Shown: piece by piece, positions 26,202 to 34,442 of the stretch
How positions within the stretch are numbered: position 1 is the first letter of the stretch
How the letters are laid out: every line of letters starts with the position of its first letter
Source: Devosia sp. Root685
GTDB lineage: Bacteria > Pseudomonadota > Alphaproteobacteria > Rhizobiales > Devosiaceae
Direction: 5' to 3'
Length of the DNA: 64,000 nt
Assembly: GCF_001427875.1 (NCBI RefSeq)
Contig: NZ_LMHK01000003.1
Coordinates: forward strand, 1 to 64,000
Position numbers and translations under genes: made by a program
The notes under the pieces: model-generated
The model's input: the letters and a program-made list of their open reading frames with translations, nothing else
The model's database searches: none
What the model was told of the DNA's origin: nothing

Positions 26202-27710
26202 ATGGCACTTTCGCCGCGGCTGGAGTTTCGCCAGGCCCAAAGCCTGACGCTGACGCCGCAGCTCATGCAGTCGATCAAACTGCTGCAATTGAGCCATCTC
26301 GAACTCAATGATTTCGTCGACGCCGAACTGCTGCGCAATCCGCTGCTCGAACGCGAAGAGGGCGGCGAAGCGGGCGATGCCGAACCCAGCGAAACCCAGG
26401 AGCGCGTGGCCGAGCTTAGCGCCTATGAGGACACGGTTGCCCAGGGGGACCGCATCAAGGATGCCGATCAGATCGCGGAGGGCTACGACACCGCGGTCGA
26501 GAACGTTTTCCCCGAATCCAATCCCAACGAGATGGGCAGTGTCACCGGCCCCGACCGCAATGGCAGTTTTGAGGGCGGCGAAGCGCCCGATCTCGACCAG
26601 TATATAGCCTCGCGCCCGCGCCTCTCCGACCACCTCGAAGCGCAGGCGCAGATGCTGCTGCGCACTCAGGCCGACCGGCTGATCGGCCAGCATCTGATCG
26701 ATGGTCTTAATGAGGCCGGCTATCTCACCGTCGAACTCGACGCGGTGGCTGAACTGCTCGGCGCCGAGCTGGGCGATGTCGAGGCCGTGCTTGGCGCGCT
26801 GCAGACCTGCGATCCCATCGGCGTCTTTGCCCGCTCGGTGGCTGAATGCATGGCGCTGCAATTGGCCGAGCGCGACCGGCTCGATCCGATGATGCAGCGC
26901 CTGCTCGATAATCTCGGCCTCCTCGCCGAGCACAATATGGCGGCGCTGATCAAGGCCGTCGGCTGCGATCGCGAAGATCTCGCCGACATGCTGGGCGAAT
27001 TGCGGCTGCTCGATCCACGGCCGGGCCTGGCCTTTGATAGTGCCCCGATCGAAGCGGTGGTGCCCGATGTTTTCGTGCGTTCCGGGCCCGATGGCGGATG
27101 GCAGATCGAGCTTAATACCGAGACCCTGCCGCGCGTGCTGGTCAATCGCGTCTACTATGCAAGCGTCACCAAGAAGGCGCGCGATAGTGCGGAAAAGACC
27201 TTTCTGTCCGATTGCCTGCAGACGGCCAATTGGCTGACCAAGAGCCTGGATCAGCGGGCCCAGACCATTACCAAGGTATCAGCCGAAATCGTGCGCCAGC
27301 AGGACGGTTTTCTGACCCATGGTGTCGCGCATTTAAAGCCAATGACGCTCAAAATGGTCGCCGAAGAAATCGAAATGCATGAATCCACCGTCAGCCGCGT
27401 CACCGCCAACAAATATATGGCGACGCCGCGCGGCCTCTACGAGATGAAATACTTTTTTACGACCGCCATCTCGTCGTCCGATGGCGGCAGCGATCACTCG
27501 GCGGAGGCGGTGCGGCACCGGATCAAGCAGCTTATCGATGCGGAATTGGCGAGCGATATTCTCTCGGACGACACGATCGCTGAAATGCTGCGCAAGGAGC
27601 AGGGCATCGACGTCGCGCGGCGCACGGTGGCCAAATATCGCGAGGGCATGAACATCCCCTCCTCGGTGATCCGCCGCCGCCAGAAAAAAGCGCTGCAAAA
27701 GATCGCCTGA
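26202..27710 (+). CDS. rpoN: RNA polymerase sigma-54 factor
   Basis: A 502-residue protein. Region I starts LEFRQAQSLTLTPQLMQSIK, Gln/Leu-rich as expected. Region II is acidic, and Region III contains the core-binding part and the DNA-binding HTH (HESTVSRVTANKYMATPRG). The RpoN box ARRTVAKYREG is near the C-terminus, recognising the -24 element. It controls nitrogen and related regulons with enhancer-binding activators. Followed by hpf and ptsN, the conserved rpoN cluster. Confidence 0.97.
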   Translation: MALSPRLEFRQAQSLTLTPQLMQSIKLLQLSHLELNDFVDAELLRNPLLEREEGGEAGDAEPSETQERVAELSAYEDTVAQGDRIKDADQIAEGYDTAVENVFPESNPNEMGSVTGPDRNGSFEGGEAPDLDQYIASRPRLSDHLEAQAQMLLRTQADRLIGQHLIDGLNEAGYLTVELDAVAELLGAELGDVEAVLGALQTCDPIGVFARSVAECMALQLAERDRLDPMMQRLLDNLGLLAEHNMAALIKAVGCDREDLADMLGELRLLDPRPGLAFDSAPIEAVVPDVFVRSGPDGGWQIELNTETLPRVLVNRVYYASVTKKARDSAEKTFLSDCLQTANWLTKSLDQRAQTITKVSAEIVRQQDGFLTHGVAHLKPMTLKMVAEEIEMHESTVSRVTANKYMATPRGLYEMKYFFTTAISSSDGGSDHSAEAVRHRIKQLIDAELASDILSDDTIAEMLRKEQGIDVARRTVAKYREGMNIPSSVIRRRQKKALQKIA

Positions 27711-27872
27711 CCCTCGCGTCAAATCGTCTCGTTCGCCTGGGGATTGTGGAACCCCAGAGCGGGGCGCGGGCGTTGGCCTCTTGTCCCGGATGGCTCGGTT
27801 GTCGGTGGGAAGGCTAATTGAGCGGCCCTCCCCTGTCATCCCCTCATTTGGCCATACCGGGCATGATGCGGA

Positions 27873-27901
27873 TTGCCCCTGCCCCCGGCTGGGTCTAGCA
27901 T
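27873..27901 (+). promoter_or_regulatory. Possible housekeeping promoter of hpf
   Basis: TTGCCC (27873-27878), a 17-base spacer and TAGCAT (27896-27901) resemble a sigma-70-type promoter 115 bases before hpf. The rest of the 305-base rpoN-hpf spacer shows no gene or strong hairpin. Confidence 0.35.
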
Positions 27902-28015
27902 CCTCATGTCTGCCACCCCACATTAAAAGGGTGACAGTAGGCAGGAACCCGGATGTCGGGAAATCGGCTTCGGGACCTCTTGCGTCGTACACACGACCGA
28001 AAGGAAGAAGAAGCC

Positions 28016-28591
28016 ATGGCCTTGCGCGTTTCGGGAAAGAATATGGATGTCGGCGATGCTCTGCGCGGTAAAGCAGAGGATCACTTTTCCACTGTTGTCG
28101 GAAAGTATTTCGACGGCGGCTATGACGGCCATCTGACCCTCACTCCAGACGGAATCGGTTTCCGTGCCGACTGCGTTGTCCACCTCGATTCCGGCGCCGT
28201 GCTGCAGGCCAGCGCCCAGGGGGGCGATGCGACCTCGGCTTACGAAGTGATGGCGCTCAATATCGAAAAGCGCCTGCGCCGGTACAATCGCAAGCTCAAG
28301 CAGCACCGCCGTGGCAATGGTGCCGGCGAGGAGGATGTGACGGCGCAATATACCGTGTTCGGCGCCTCCGACGCCTTTGACGAGCTCGATGAGGACTATG
28401 CGCCGCCCGTCGTCGCCGAGACCACCAAGAACCTGCGGCAGATGAGCGTCGAGGAGGCGGTGATGGAGCTCGACTATTCCGGTCAGAATGTTGTGATGTT
28501 CCGCCACGCTGGACATGGCGGCCTGAATGTGGTCTACCGCCGCGCGGACGGCAATATAGGCTGGATCGATCCAGCGCTCGGAGCAAATTGA
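28016..28591 (+). CDS. hpf: Ribosome hibernation-promoting factor (long form HPF)
   Basis: A 191-residue protein of long HPF type: an N-terminal YfiA/RaiA ribosome-binding domain (residues 1-100) and a C-terminal dimerisation domain (about 130-190, containing MSVEEAVMELDYSGQNVVMF) joined by a charged linker. It dimerises 70S ribosomes in stationary phase. ATG 28016 follows AAGGAAGAAG. It lies between rpoN and ptsN. Confidence 0.94.
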   Translation: MALRVSGKNMDVGDALRGKAEDHFSTVVGKYFDGGYDGHLTLTPDGIGFRADCVVHLDSGAVLQASAQGGDATSAYEVMALNIEKRLRRYNRKLKQHRRGNGAGEEDVTAQYTVFGASDAFDELDEDYAPPVVAETTKNLRQMSVEEAVMELDYSGQNVVMFRHAGHGGLNVVYRRADGNIGWIDPALGAN

Positions 28592-28639
28592 GAGCCCCGA
28601 CTGCCGTAGCAAAGCTGAAGTAGAGCCCAAGGCAGACTA

Positions 28640-29107
28640 ATGGAATTGGCTGACATTCTGGCAGAGGATGCCGTACTTGACTGTACGGGTGTCACCTCGA
28701 AGCGCCAGCTGTTTGACATCTTGTCCAAAAAGGCTTCCGAGATCACCGGCAAGGACCAGAACGATATCCTTGCGGCCATTGCTGGCCGCGAGGAATTGGG
28801 GTCGACCGGTCTCGGCAATGGCATCGCCATTCCCCATGGGAAGCTCAATGGTCTCAAGGACGTAACCGCCGTGTTCGCACGGCTCGATACGCCGATCGAC
28901 TTCGACGCGGTCGATGACCAGCCGGTCGATGTCGTGATCATGCTGCTCGCGCCTGTCGGCGCCGGTGCCGATCATTTGAAGGCCCTGTCGCGGGTTGCGC
29001 GGCTTCTGCGCACGGAAAGCGTCATCGATCAGCTGCGGCGGGAAACCGACGTCAAGCGGCTCTATGCCCTGCTGACGACGCCGCTTGAGGATTCCTGCGC
29101 CGCCTGA
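28640..29107 (+). CDS. ptsN: Nitrogen-PTS enzyme IIA (PtsN)
   Basis: A 155-residue EIIA-Ntr protein. The phosphorylated His is in GIAIPHGKL (His66), with the downstream signature VVIMLLAPVGAGADHLKALS. It is a regulatory phospho-acceptor of the PTS-Ntr pathway linking nitrogen/carbon state to potassium transport and other targets. No permease domain is fused. It ends the rpoN-hpf-ptsN run and is followed by a strong terminator. Confidence 0.95.
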   Translation: MELADILAEDAVLDCTGVTSKRQLFDILSKKASEITGKDQNDILAAIAGREELGSTGLGNGIAIPHGKLNGLKDVTAVFARLDTPIDFDAVDDQPVDVVIMLLAPVGAGADHLKALSRVARLLRTESVIDQLRRETDVKRLYALLTTPLEDSCAA

Positions 29108-29130
29108 GGCGCGTGGAGTGACTGAAATTG

Positions 29131-29170
29131 AAAACCCCGCGGACCAGACCGGTCCGCGGGGTTTTTCTTT
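29131..29170. terminator. Strong bidirectional terminator between ptsN and the DUF1150 gene
   Basis: AAAACCCCGCGGACC (29131-29145) pairs with GGTCCGCGGGGTTTTT (29151-29166). A-tract and T-tract serve both converging transcripts. Confidence 0.92.
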
Positions 29171-29185
29171 GGACTGTCTCGGCGC

Positions 29186-29470
29186 TTAGTGCAGCGTCGC
29201 AAGGCCCAGATTCTTGTCGCCGAGCCATTCGGTGACGGCATCGGCGGTGTCGGCCACCATCAGCGGGGTGCCGTCGGCGGACATGACGAGCTGATAAAGC
29301 TCGCCATCGTTGAATTCTGCGTCCTCGATCATGCTCGACAGAACGAGGCCGGAAACCGGCTTGATATAGGCCACGGCACTGCCGCCCAGGGCGGCGAACT
29401 GAGCTTCGGTCAGGTCTCGAAGCGGGTGCACATCGGCAGGAACGGCGTCGGTATTGCGTCTATCCATCAT
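29186..29470 (-). CDS. DUF1150 family protein
   Basis: A 94-residue soluble protein, MMDRRNTDAVPADVHPL..., with the family core AQFAALGGSAVAYIKPVSG and LYQLVMSADGTPLMVAD. DUF1150 proteins regularly accompany small heat-shock proteins in alphaproteobacteria; the role is unknown. The start 29470 follows AAAGGGCC and lies 16 bases after hsp20, so it is expressed from the hsp20 promoter. Confidence 0.85.
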   Translation of the reverse strand: MMDRRNTDAVPADVHPLRDLTEAQFAALGGSAVAYIKPVSGLVLSSMIEDAEFNDGELYQLVMSADGTPLMVADTADAVTEWLGDKNLGLATLH

Positions 29471-29486
29471 TTTTTGGCCCTTTCCT

Positions 29487-29906
29487 TTACAGCGAGCGAA
29501 TGTCGATACGGCGGGCAAGCTTGGGCGCGCGAGGACGCTCAAGAGCAATAACGAGCATGCCATGGCTCAAAGTTGCATCTTTCACGATCATTCCATCGGC
29601 AAGAAGGAAAGTGCGCTGGAATTGCCGTGCAGCAATGCCCCGGTGCAGGAACTCCCGCCCCGGCTCATCCTTCTGCTTTCCGCGAACATTGAGCTGGTTG
29701 TCTTCACTCATCACCTCGAGCTCGGCGTCGGAAAATCCGGCAACCGCGATGGAGATGGTGAAGCGTTCCGCCCCGTCTTGATCGACGGTGCGCTCGATAT
29801 TGTAAGGAGGGTAGCCGTCCGCAGACCGGGCGAGCCGATCGACCCTTTCCTCAAAGCTGTCAAAGCCGAGGAGAAAGGGCGCGGAAAAGACCGATATACG
29901 CGACAT
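29487..29906 (-). CDS. Small heat-shock protein Hsp20 (IbpA-like)
   Basis: A 139-residue alpha-crystallin-domain chaperone. N-terminal SVFSAPFLLGFDSFEERVDR matches IbpA-type proteins. The alpha-crystallin domain spans about residues 33-125, with GKQKDEPGREFLHRGIAARQF and the closing ATLSHGMLVIALE. It binds unfolding proteins in an ATP-independent way. An RpoH-type promoter and a hairpin leader upstream point to double heat control. Confidence 0.92.
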   Translation of the reverse strand: MSRISVFSAPFLLGFDSFEERVDRLARSADGYPPYNIERTVDQDGAERFTISIAVAGFSDAELEVMSEDNQLNVRGKQKDEPGREFLHRGIAARQFQRTFLLADGMIVKDATLSHGMLVIALERPRAPKLARRIDIRSL

Positions 29907-29973
29907 CTACGCCGTCCTTGTTTCAAGCAAGCAACGAATCCTATCGACCCAAAACTCTGGCATCGACAGGCTG
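29907..29973 (-). promoter_or_regulatory. Candidate ROSE-like RNA thermometer in the hsp20 leader
   Basis: Reading the minus strand, CCTGTCGA pairs with TCGATAGG as a first hairpin. Then TTGCTTGCTTG-AAA-CAAGGACGG folds over the AAGGA ribosome-binding site (stem 29917-29927) just before the ATG. Two hairpins with a weak SD-masking stem containing a TTGCT stretch is the layout of ROSE elements in rhizobial hsp genes. Sequence identity to ROSE is not shown. Confidence 0.45.
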
Positions 29974-29979
29974 AGGCAG

Positions 29980-30008
29980 ATATGGGTCCTATGGCCCGTC
30001 TGTTCAAG
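29980..30008 (-). promoter_or_regulatory. RpoH (sigma-32) promoter of hsp20
   Basis: On the minus strand, CTTGAA (30008-30003), 16 bases, then CCCATAT (29986-29980) fit the heat-shock promoter consensus. The predicted start near 29973 gives a leader of about 67 bases. Confidence 0.7.
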
Positions 30009-30048
30009 CCTGAGCCGGCGGCCCGCGCGAAGCGATCAGAGGCTTTTC

Positions 30049-30900
30049 ATGACCCAGTCGAAAACCGTCGCCGTCATCACGCCGGCCTTTCGCGCCGAGG
30101 ATACGCTCCCCACGACCGTGCAAAGTGTGCTCGCCCAGACCCATGCCGACTGGCAGCATTTTATCATTGCCGATGACGGCTCTGACTATGCGGCCTTTCT
30201 CGATGGCCAGGGGCTGCGGGACGAGCGGCAGGTGTTTTTGTCGAGCGGTGGCATCGGCACTGGGGCCTCGCGGACGCGAAACGTGGCGCTCGAACAATTG
30301 GTTGTGCCCTATGTTGCCATTCTCGATGCCGACGACCGGCTAAAACCGCAAAAACTGGACTTGGCGGTGGCGGCATTGCAGAGCCACGCGATCGTGACGA
30401 CGGCGCTCGATGTCATGACCATGGACTTCGATCACCTGCGCTATGTCGGGGACGGACCCGATCGGGAATTGAGCCCGGGCGAGCACAAATGGGTGAGCCT
30501 TTCCATGGATTCAATGGTGGTCTGGGACCGGACGAAAACCGACGCCCGCTATGATCCCACGCTGAGTAATATGACCGATCTCGAACTGCTGCTTCAGCTC
30601 TATGGGAAAACCCCGCTCTCCATGCATCTGGGCACCCCGCTCCACGACTACATCAAGCGCGATGGCTCGATGAGCAATGGCAAGGACGTGGCGGCGGGGA
30701 TGATCGCGAGCAAAACCGAAATCCTGCGCCGTCTCGAAAGCGGTTTTTATGGGCTTTCGGCTGTGGATGGGGCGGGGGTCGCGCGCTTCCTGCGGGTATC
30801 GCTGGCGGCCGAGGCGGCTTATGGCGCGGCGCTGCGCGACGAGCCGGGACTGCTGTTCGAGGACCATATCGAACCCATGCTCAAAGCGGCGCGGGCTTAG
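30049..30900 (+). CDS. GT2-type glycosyltransferase
   Basis: A 283-residue GT-A fold enzyme. N-terminal VAVITPAFRAEDTLPTTVQS and IIADDGSDY bind the nucleotide sugar. The metal motif is in AILDADDRLKP (residues about 92-96). There are no membrane segments. The acceptor and product cannot be inferred, and no polysaccharide cluster surrounds it. It is divergent from hsp20, whose RpoH promoter lies in the shared 142-base spacer. Confidence 0.82.
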   Translation: MTQSKTVAVITPAFRAEDTLPTTVQSVLAQTHADWQHFIIADDGSDYAAFLDGQGLRDERQVFLSSGGIGTGASRTRNVALEQLVVPYVAILDADDRLKPQKLDLAVAALQSHAIVTTALDVMTMDFDHLRYVGDGPDRELSPGEHKWVSLSMDSMVVWDRTKTDARYDPTLSNMTDLELLLQLYGKTPLSMHLGTPLHDYIKRDGSMSNGKDVAAGMIASKTEILRRLESGFYGLSAVDGAGVARFLRVSLAAEAAYGAALRDEPGLLFEDHIEPMLKAARA

Positions 30901-30902
30901 AC

Positions 30903-31445
30903 CTAACCCAACAAAATTTCCAAAATGTCGGCGTGGATTTGCTGCCAGTCCTCTTCGCTGATCGGATGGAAATCAAAGCCGCGCAGCATCAATGCGCCTT
31001 CTGTGGCAAGGAGCGCCAAACGGGCGCGGCGGCCGGCCGGGGTCGAGAGGTCGAGGCGGCCCAAAACCTCGCGATAATAGTCCTGCGCGCCTTTGCGATA
31101 TTGCGGGGAGCGCATGAAATTGGCGATCAGCGCCAGCGAGCGTTCAGTAACGAGTTCGCTTGAGCCCCGGCTGCCCAGCACATGGGCCCGGATCCGGTTT
31201 TCCGGCGTATCGCCGGCCGTGGCGAGAAAAGCGTCGCCAATGGCGTCCATGGCGGCAAAGACCCTTGTAAAGAGCGCGTCGATCAAGGCGTCCTTGCTGG
31301 GAAAGGCATAGAGCACCCCGCCCTTGCTGACGCCGGCTTCGGCCGCCACCGCATCCATGGTCAATTGGCCGGCCCCGTCGCGCAGGACGACGCGCTCGGC
31401 CGCATCGAGCAGGGCGCCGCGATCAATTGTCTGTTTCCGGCCCAT
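30903..31445 (-). CDS. TetR-family transcriptional regulator
   Basis: A 180-residue protein. The TetR HTH is LTMDAVAAEAGVSKGGVLYAFPSKDALI (split for length) near residues 28-55, and the C-terminal ligand domain resembles the TetR_C group with HPISEEDWQQIH near the end. It is divergent from an MFS drug-efflux gene. A perfect dyad in the spacer is the likely operator, so it probably represses itself and the transporter until a ligand binds. Confidence 0.9.
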   Translation of the reverse strand: MGRKQTIDRGALLDAAERVVLRDGAGQLTMDAVAAEAGVSKGGVLYAFPSKDALIDALFTRVFAAMDAIGDAFLATAGDTPENRIRAHVLGSRGSSELVTERSLALIANFMRSPQYRKGAQDYYREVLGRLDLSTPAGRRARLALLATEGALMLRGFDFHPISEEDWQQIHADILEILLG

Positions 31446-31459
31446 AATGCCCTCTTTTC

Positions 31460-31477
31460 AATCCGTCCAGACGGATT
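31460..31477. promoter_or_regulatory. TetR operator palindrome
   Basis: AATCCGTC-CA-GACGGATT is a perfect 8+8 dyad, 15 bases upstream of the TetR start and 55 before the MFS start. TATATAG adjoins it. Confidence 0.7.
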
Positions 31478-31532
31478 TATATAGCCCGCCATCCGGCAGC
31501 AATAGGTCTATGCCTGCCACGAGGTGATAAAA

Positions 31533-33047
31533 ATGTCTTCCCCGCGTCATCGCTGGCTGGTGCTGCTGGCCGTCATGCTGGCTTTCCTGCCCGTCGTCAT
31601 CGACATGACGATTCTCCATATTGCAGTTCCTTCGCTAACGCTGGCTCTTGGCGCCAGTGGCACCGAAATTTTGTGGATCATCGATATCTATCCCCTGATG
31701 ATGGCGGGTCTGCTGGTGCCCATGGGCACGCTCGCCGACCGCGTCGGGCATCGGCGCATGCTGCTTACTGGGCTGCTGGTGTTTCTGGTCGCCTCGGTTG
31801 CGGCAGCCTTTGCTCCGAACGCCGCGATGCTGATCGGCGCCCGCGTCGCTCTGGCTTTTGGCGCCTCGATGATCATGCCCAATGTGCTGGCCATCATCCG
31901 CCAGACGTTTGACGACCCCAAGGAGCGCGCGATGGCGCTTGGGCTTTGGGGCACGGTCGGTTCGGCCGGCGCGGCGCTGGGCCCGCTGGCCGGTGGCGCG
32001 CTGCTCGAACATTTTTGGTGGGGTTCGGTGTTTCTCATCAATGTGCCGGTGATGCTGGTGGTCTGGCCGCTGGCCTTTTTCACCATTCCGCGGCGCGAGA
32101 CGAGCGCCCAAGGCAGTTGGACCATCGGGCAGGCGCTGGTGCTGATCGCGGGGCTGATCGCGACGGTCTATGCGATAAAATCCGGCTTCAAGGCGGGCAA
32201 CTCGCCTGTGGTGACGGCGGCAAGTCTGATGGCCGGTATCGGTCTTCTCGTCTGGTTCGTGCGCCAGCAGTTGCGCGCGGTATCCCCCATGCTCGATTTG
32301 ACGCTCTTTTCGCGGCCGGCAATCAGCATGGGCATGGTGATGGCGCTGGTGGTCTCCGGCTCGCTCGCCGGGGTCGAACTGACCGTGGCGCAGGAGTTGC
32401 AGTTCGTTGTCGGTTATACCCCGCTCCAGGCGGGGCTGTTCATGCTGCCGCTGGTGATTGCCTCGGGCATTGGCGGGCCGCTGGCCGGCTTTGCCGTGGG
32501 TCATGCGGGTTTACGTTTGGTGGCGGTCGCTTCACTGAGCATTGCAGCGCTCAGCCTTGCCGGGCTCGGTTTGAGCGATTTTCATAATCCCGGCCTTGGC
32601 GTGGTGGCGCTTATGGTTGCCCTCGGTCTGGCGCTGAGTATTGGCCTCACCGCTTCGTCGATCGCCATCATGTCGAGCGCCCCGGCCGACAAGGCCGGTG
32701 TTGCCGGTTCGCTCGAAGGCACGGGTTATGAACTGGGGGCCGGGCTCGGCATCACCTTCTTCGGCGTGCTGCTGGCGTCGAGCTATTCGGGCGCGCTGCG
32801 TATTCCGGCGGAACTGGCGCAAACCCTGCCCGAAAATGCTGCGCACTCCATCGGCGAAACCATGTTTGCCGCCGAGCAATTGGGACAGGCGGGTGCGCCG
32901 CTGGTGGAAGCGGCGCGGCTGGCCTTTTCCGACGCCCATGGCGTGGTGCTGCTCAGTGCCGCAGGCCTTATTGGTCTGCTGACGGTCGGGGTCTTCGTGG
33001 CTTTGCGGCACTATCGCGATGACGAAGCGGCGGCCGGCGCGCATTGA
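31533..33047 (+). CDS. DHA2-type MFS multidrug efflux transporter
   Basis: A 504-residue protein with about 14 hydrophobic segments. Motif A GTLADRVGHRRMLL, motif C region GSAGAALGPLAGGAL and FFTIPRR before the central helices are typical of the QacA/SmvA/EmrB drug:H+ antiporter-2 group. Asp in VVIDMTILHIAVPSL lies in TM1. GAGGTGA is six bases before ATG 31533; a GTG at 31524 is the alternative. It is controlled by the divergent TetR gene. Confidence 0.92.
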   Translation: MSSPRHRWLVLLAVMLAFLPVVIDMTILHIAVPSLTLALGASGTEILWIIDIYPLMMAGLLVPMGTLADRVGHRRMLLTGLLVFLVASVAAAFAPNAAMLIGARVALAFGASMIMPNVLAIIRQTFDDPKERAMALGLWGTVGSAGAALGPLAGGALLEHFWWGSVFLINVPVMLVVWPLAFFTIPRRETSAQGSWTIGQALVLIAGLIATVYAIKSGFKAGNSPVVTAASLMAGIGLLVWFVRQQLRAVSPMLDLTLFSRPAISMGMVMALVVSGSLAGVELTVAQELQFVVGYTPLQAGLFMLPLVIASGIGGPLAGFAVGHAGLRLVAVASLSIAALSLAGLGLSDFHNPGLGVVALMVALGLALSIGLTASSIAIMSSAPADKAGVAGSLEGTGYELGAGLGITFFGVLLASSYSGALRIPAELAQTLPENAAHSIGETMFAAEQLGQAGAPLVEAARLAFSDAHGVVLLSAAGLIGLLTVGVFVALRHYRDDEAAAGAH

Positions 33048-33055
33048 GCGGCGCA

Positions 33056-33083
33056 AAGAAAAAGGGCGGCCGATTGGCCGCCC
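33056..33083 (-). terminator. Terminator of the small secreted-protein gene
   Basis: GGGCGGCC-GATT-GGCCGCCC (33064-33083) is followed on the minus strand by TTTTTCTTT. Confidence 0.8.
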
Positions 33084-33104
33084 GTCATTGGGGACGCTCT
33101 AAGA

Positions 33105-33416
33105 CTAGAGCGCATAAAGCGTGACATTGGTGCCGTCCCGGCTCGCATCGAGGCCAACGATCTGGTCAATGGAAAAACCCTGATCGGCGACCGTGCGAGC
33201 GAGCGCCGGATTGCTCTTGACGCGCTGCTGCAGGGCGGCAGTGTCGAAACTGATGGCCAGCGCCCGGGCTTCACCCGCATTGACCTTCAGCACCGTGGCG
33301 TAATTGGCATTGTCGAGCGACTGCACCGACCCACGGGCATCGAACGGACTGGCCATGGCAGCGCCGGCAGAGGTGGCAAGGATTGCGGCCACGGCGATGG
33401 CTTTGATAAGACGCAT
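33105..33416 (-). CDS. Small exported protein of unknown function
   Basis: A 103-residue protein with a Sec signal peptide (IKAIAVAAILATSAGAAMAS, cleaved after AMA). The mature 80 residues, with ANYATVLKVNAGEARALAIS and VADQGFSIDQIVGLDASRDG, show no recognised domain. There are no cysteines, so no disulfides or lipidation. AGGAGAC precedes the ATG. Convergent with the MFS gene and divergent from rpmI. Confidence 0.72.
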   Translation of the reverse strand: MRLIKAIAVAAILATSAGAAMASPFDARGSVQSLDNANYATVLKVNAGEARALAISFDTAALQQRVKSNPALARTVADQGFSIDQIVGLDASRDGTNVTLYAL

Positions 33417-33579
33417 GATAGTCTCCTGTTTCAGAAAGGCTGCTCCACGGTTTGGAGCATGCAGGAATTACGCTTGAGACCCCCGCCGGGTTTCATGAAT
33501 GTTCGGTAAGGTGGAACACTGATTTGTGTGTGATCCAAATCCGGGTTCAATCCTATCCGGCGAGCCGCGCCGGGGCCAC

Positions 33580-33608
33580 TTGCCTTTCCCTCCCTTTCCC
33601 CCTATAGA
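33580..33608 (+). promoter_or_regulatory. Promoter candidate for rpmI-rplT
   Basis: TTGCCT (33580-33585), a 17-base spacer and TATAGA (33603-33608) lie 98 bases before rpmI. The leader could hold L20-type autoregulation, but I cannot trace a pseudoknot. Confidence 0.5.
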
Positions 33609-33706
33609 GCGCCATCTCCGGATCGCCCGGCCAAAAGGCATGCCGTGGCGGTCTTTGAAAGCGATGGGCTCGCAAGAGCCTGTTAAGACCAATAAGGACC
33701 CGCAAA

Positions 33707-33907
33707 ATGCCCAAGATGAAGACCAAGTCCGGCGCCAAGAAGCGTTTCAGCTTCACCGCCTCGGGTAAGGTGAAGGCCGGCGTTGCCGGCAAGCGCCACC
33801 GCCTGATCAGCCACAACGCCAAGTACATCCGCACCAACCGCGGCACCAAGATCCTGTCCAAGGGCGACGAGGGTCTGGTGAAGTGGTACATGCCGTACAA
33901 CCGCTAA
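33707..33907 (+). CDS. rpmI: 50S ribosomal protein L35
   Basis: A 66-residue basic protein, [20 protein letters not shown]..., with the L35 signature [15 protein letters not shown] and the terminal VKWYMPYNR. Normal length. Cotranscribed with rplT 19 bases downstream; infC, often first in this operon, is not adjacent. Confidence 0.97.
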   Translation: MPKMKTKSGAKKRFSFTASGKVKAGVAGKRHRLISHNAKYIRTNRGTKILSKGDEGLVKWYMPYNR

Positions 33908-33926
33908 GCTGGAAGGACACTAAAAC

Positions 33927-34328
33927 ATGTCACGCGTAAAAAGAGGCGTAACAGCCCACGCCCGTCATAAGAAGGTCTTGAAGGCCGCCGAGGGCTATTA
34001 TGGCCGTCGTAAGTCTACGATCCGTATTGCCAAGCAGGCCGTCGAAAAGGCCGGCCAGTACGCGTATCGCGATCGTCGCGTCAAGAAGCGCAACTTCCGC
34101 GCTCTCTGGATCCAGCGTATCAACGCTGCCGTGCGCGAATACGGCCTGACCTATAACCGATTTATCGACGGCCTCAGCAAGGCTGAGGTTGCCGTCGACC
34201 GCAAGGTGCTGTCCGATCTCGCGATCACCCAGCCCGAAGCGTTCGGCGCCCTGGTCGTCAAGGCCAAGGCAGCTCTGGCTTATCTCGCCAGCGTGGACAC
34301 CGTTACCCACGCTCGCGTTACCGCCTAA
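33927..34328 (+). CDS. rplT: 50S ribosomal protein L20
   Basis: A 133-residue protein beginning [18 protein letters not shown], with [20 protein letters not shown] and [16 protein letters not shown]. It binds 23S rRNA early in assembly. The C-terminal tail, about 15 residues longer than E. coli L20, is usual in the order. A hairpin terminator separates it from pheS. Confidence 0.97.
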   Translation: MSRVKRGVTAHARHKKVLKAAEGYYGRRKSTIRIAKQAVEKAGQYAYRDRRVKKRNFRALWIQRINAAVREYGLTYNRFIDGLSKAEVAVDRKVLSDLAITQPEAFGALVVKAKAALAYLASVDTVTHARVTA

Positions 34329-34364
34329 GCTAACCCCAGCTCGCTGAGGTCGAAATTGCGCCTT

Positions 34365-34404
34365 GCGCCACCCCGAAAGGGGCTGGCGCGGGGCGTTTTG
34401 TTTT
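34365..34404 (+). terminator. Terminator/attenuator between rplT and pheS
   Basis: GCGCCA-CCCC-GAAA-GGGG-C-TGGCGC followed by GGGGCGTTTTGTTTT. It may end the rpmI-rplT message or partly attenuate read-through into pheS; no Phe-rich leader peptide is visible. Confidence 0.75.
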
Positions 34405-34442
34405 GGTCTAACCGCCCCTGAAAATTCTACTGAGAGCTCCGA

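Noticed and set aside
27748-27775. GGAAC..CGTT upstream of hpf as an EcfG promoter
   Set aside because: The spacer is 18 bases, outside the 16-17 consensus. A TTGCCC/TAGCAT pair nearer the gene is a better candidate.
34329-34442. Phe-rich leader peptide attenuating pheS
   Set aside because: A terminator is present, but no short frame with consecutive Phe codons precedes it.
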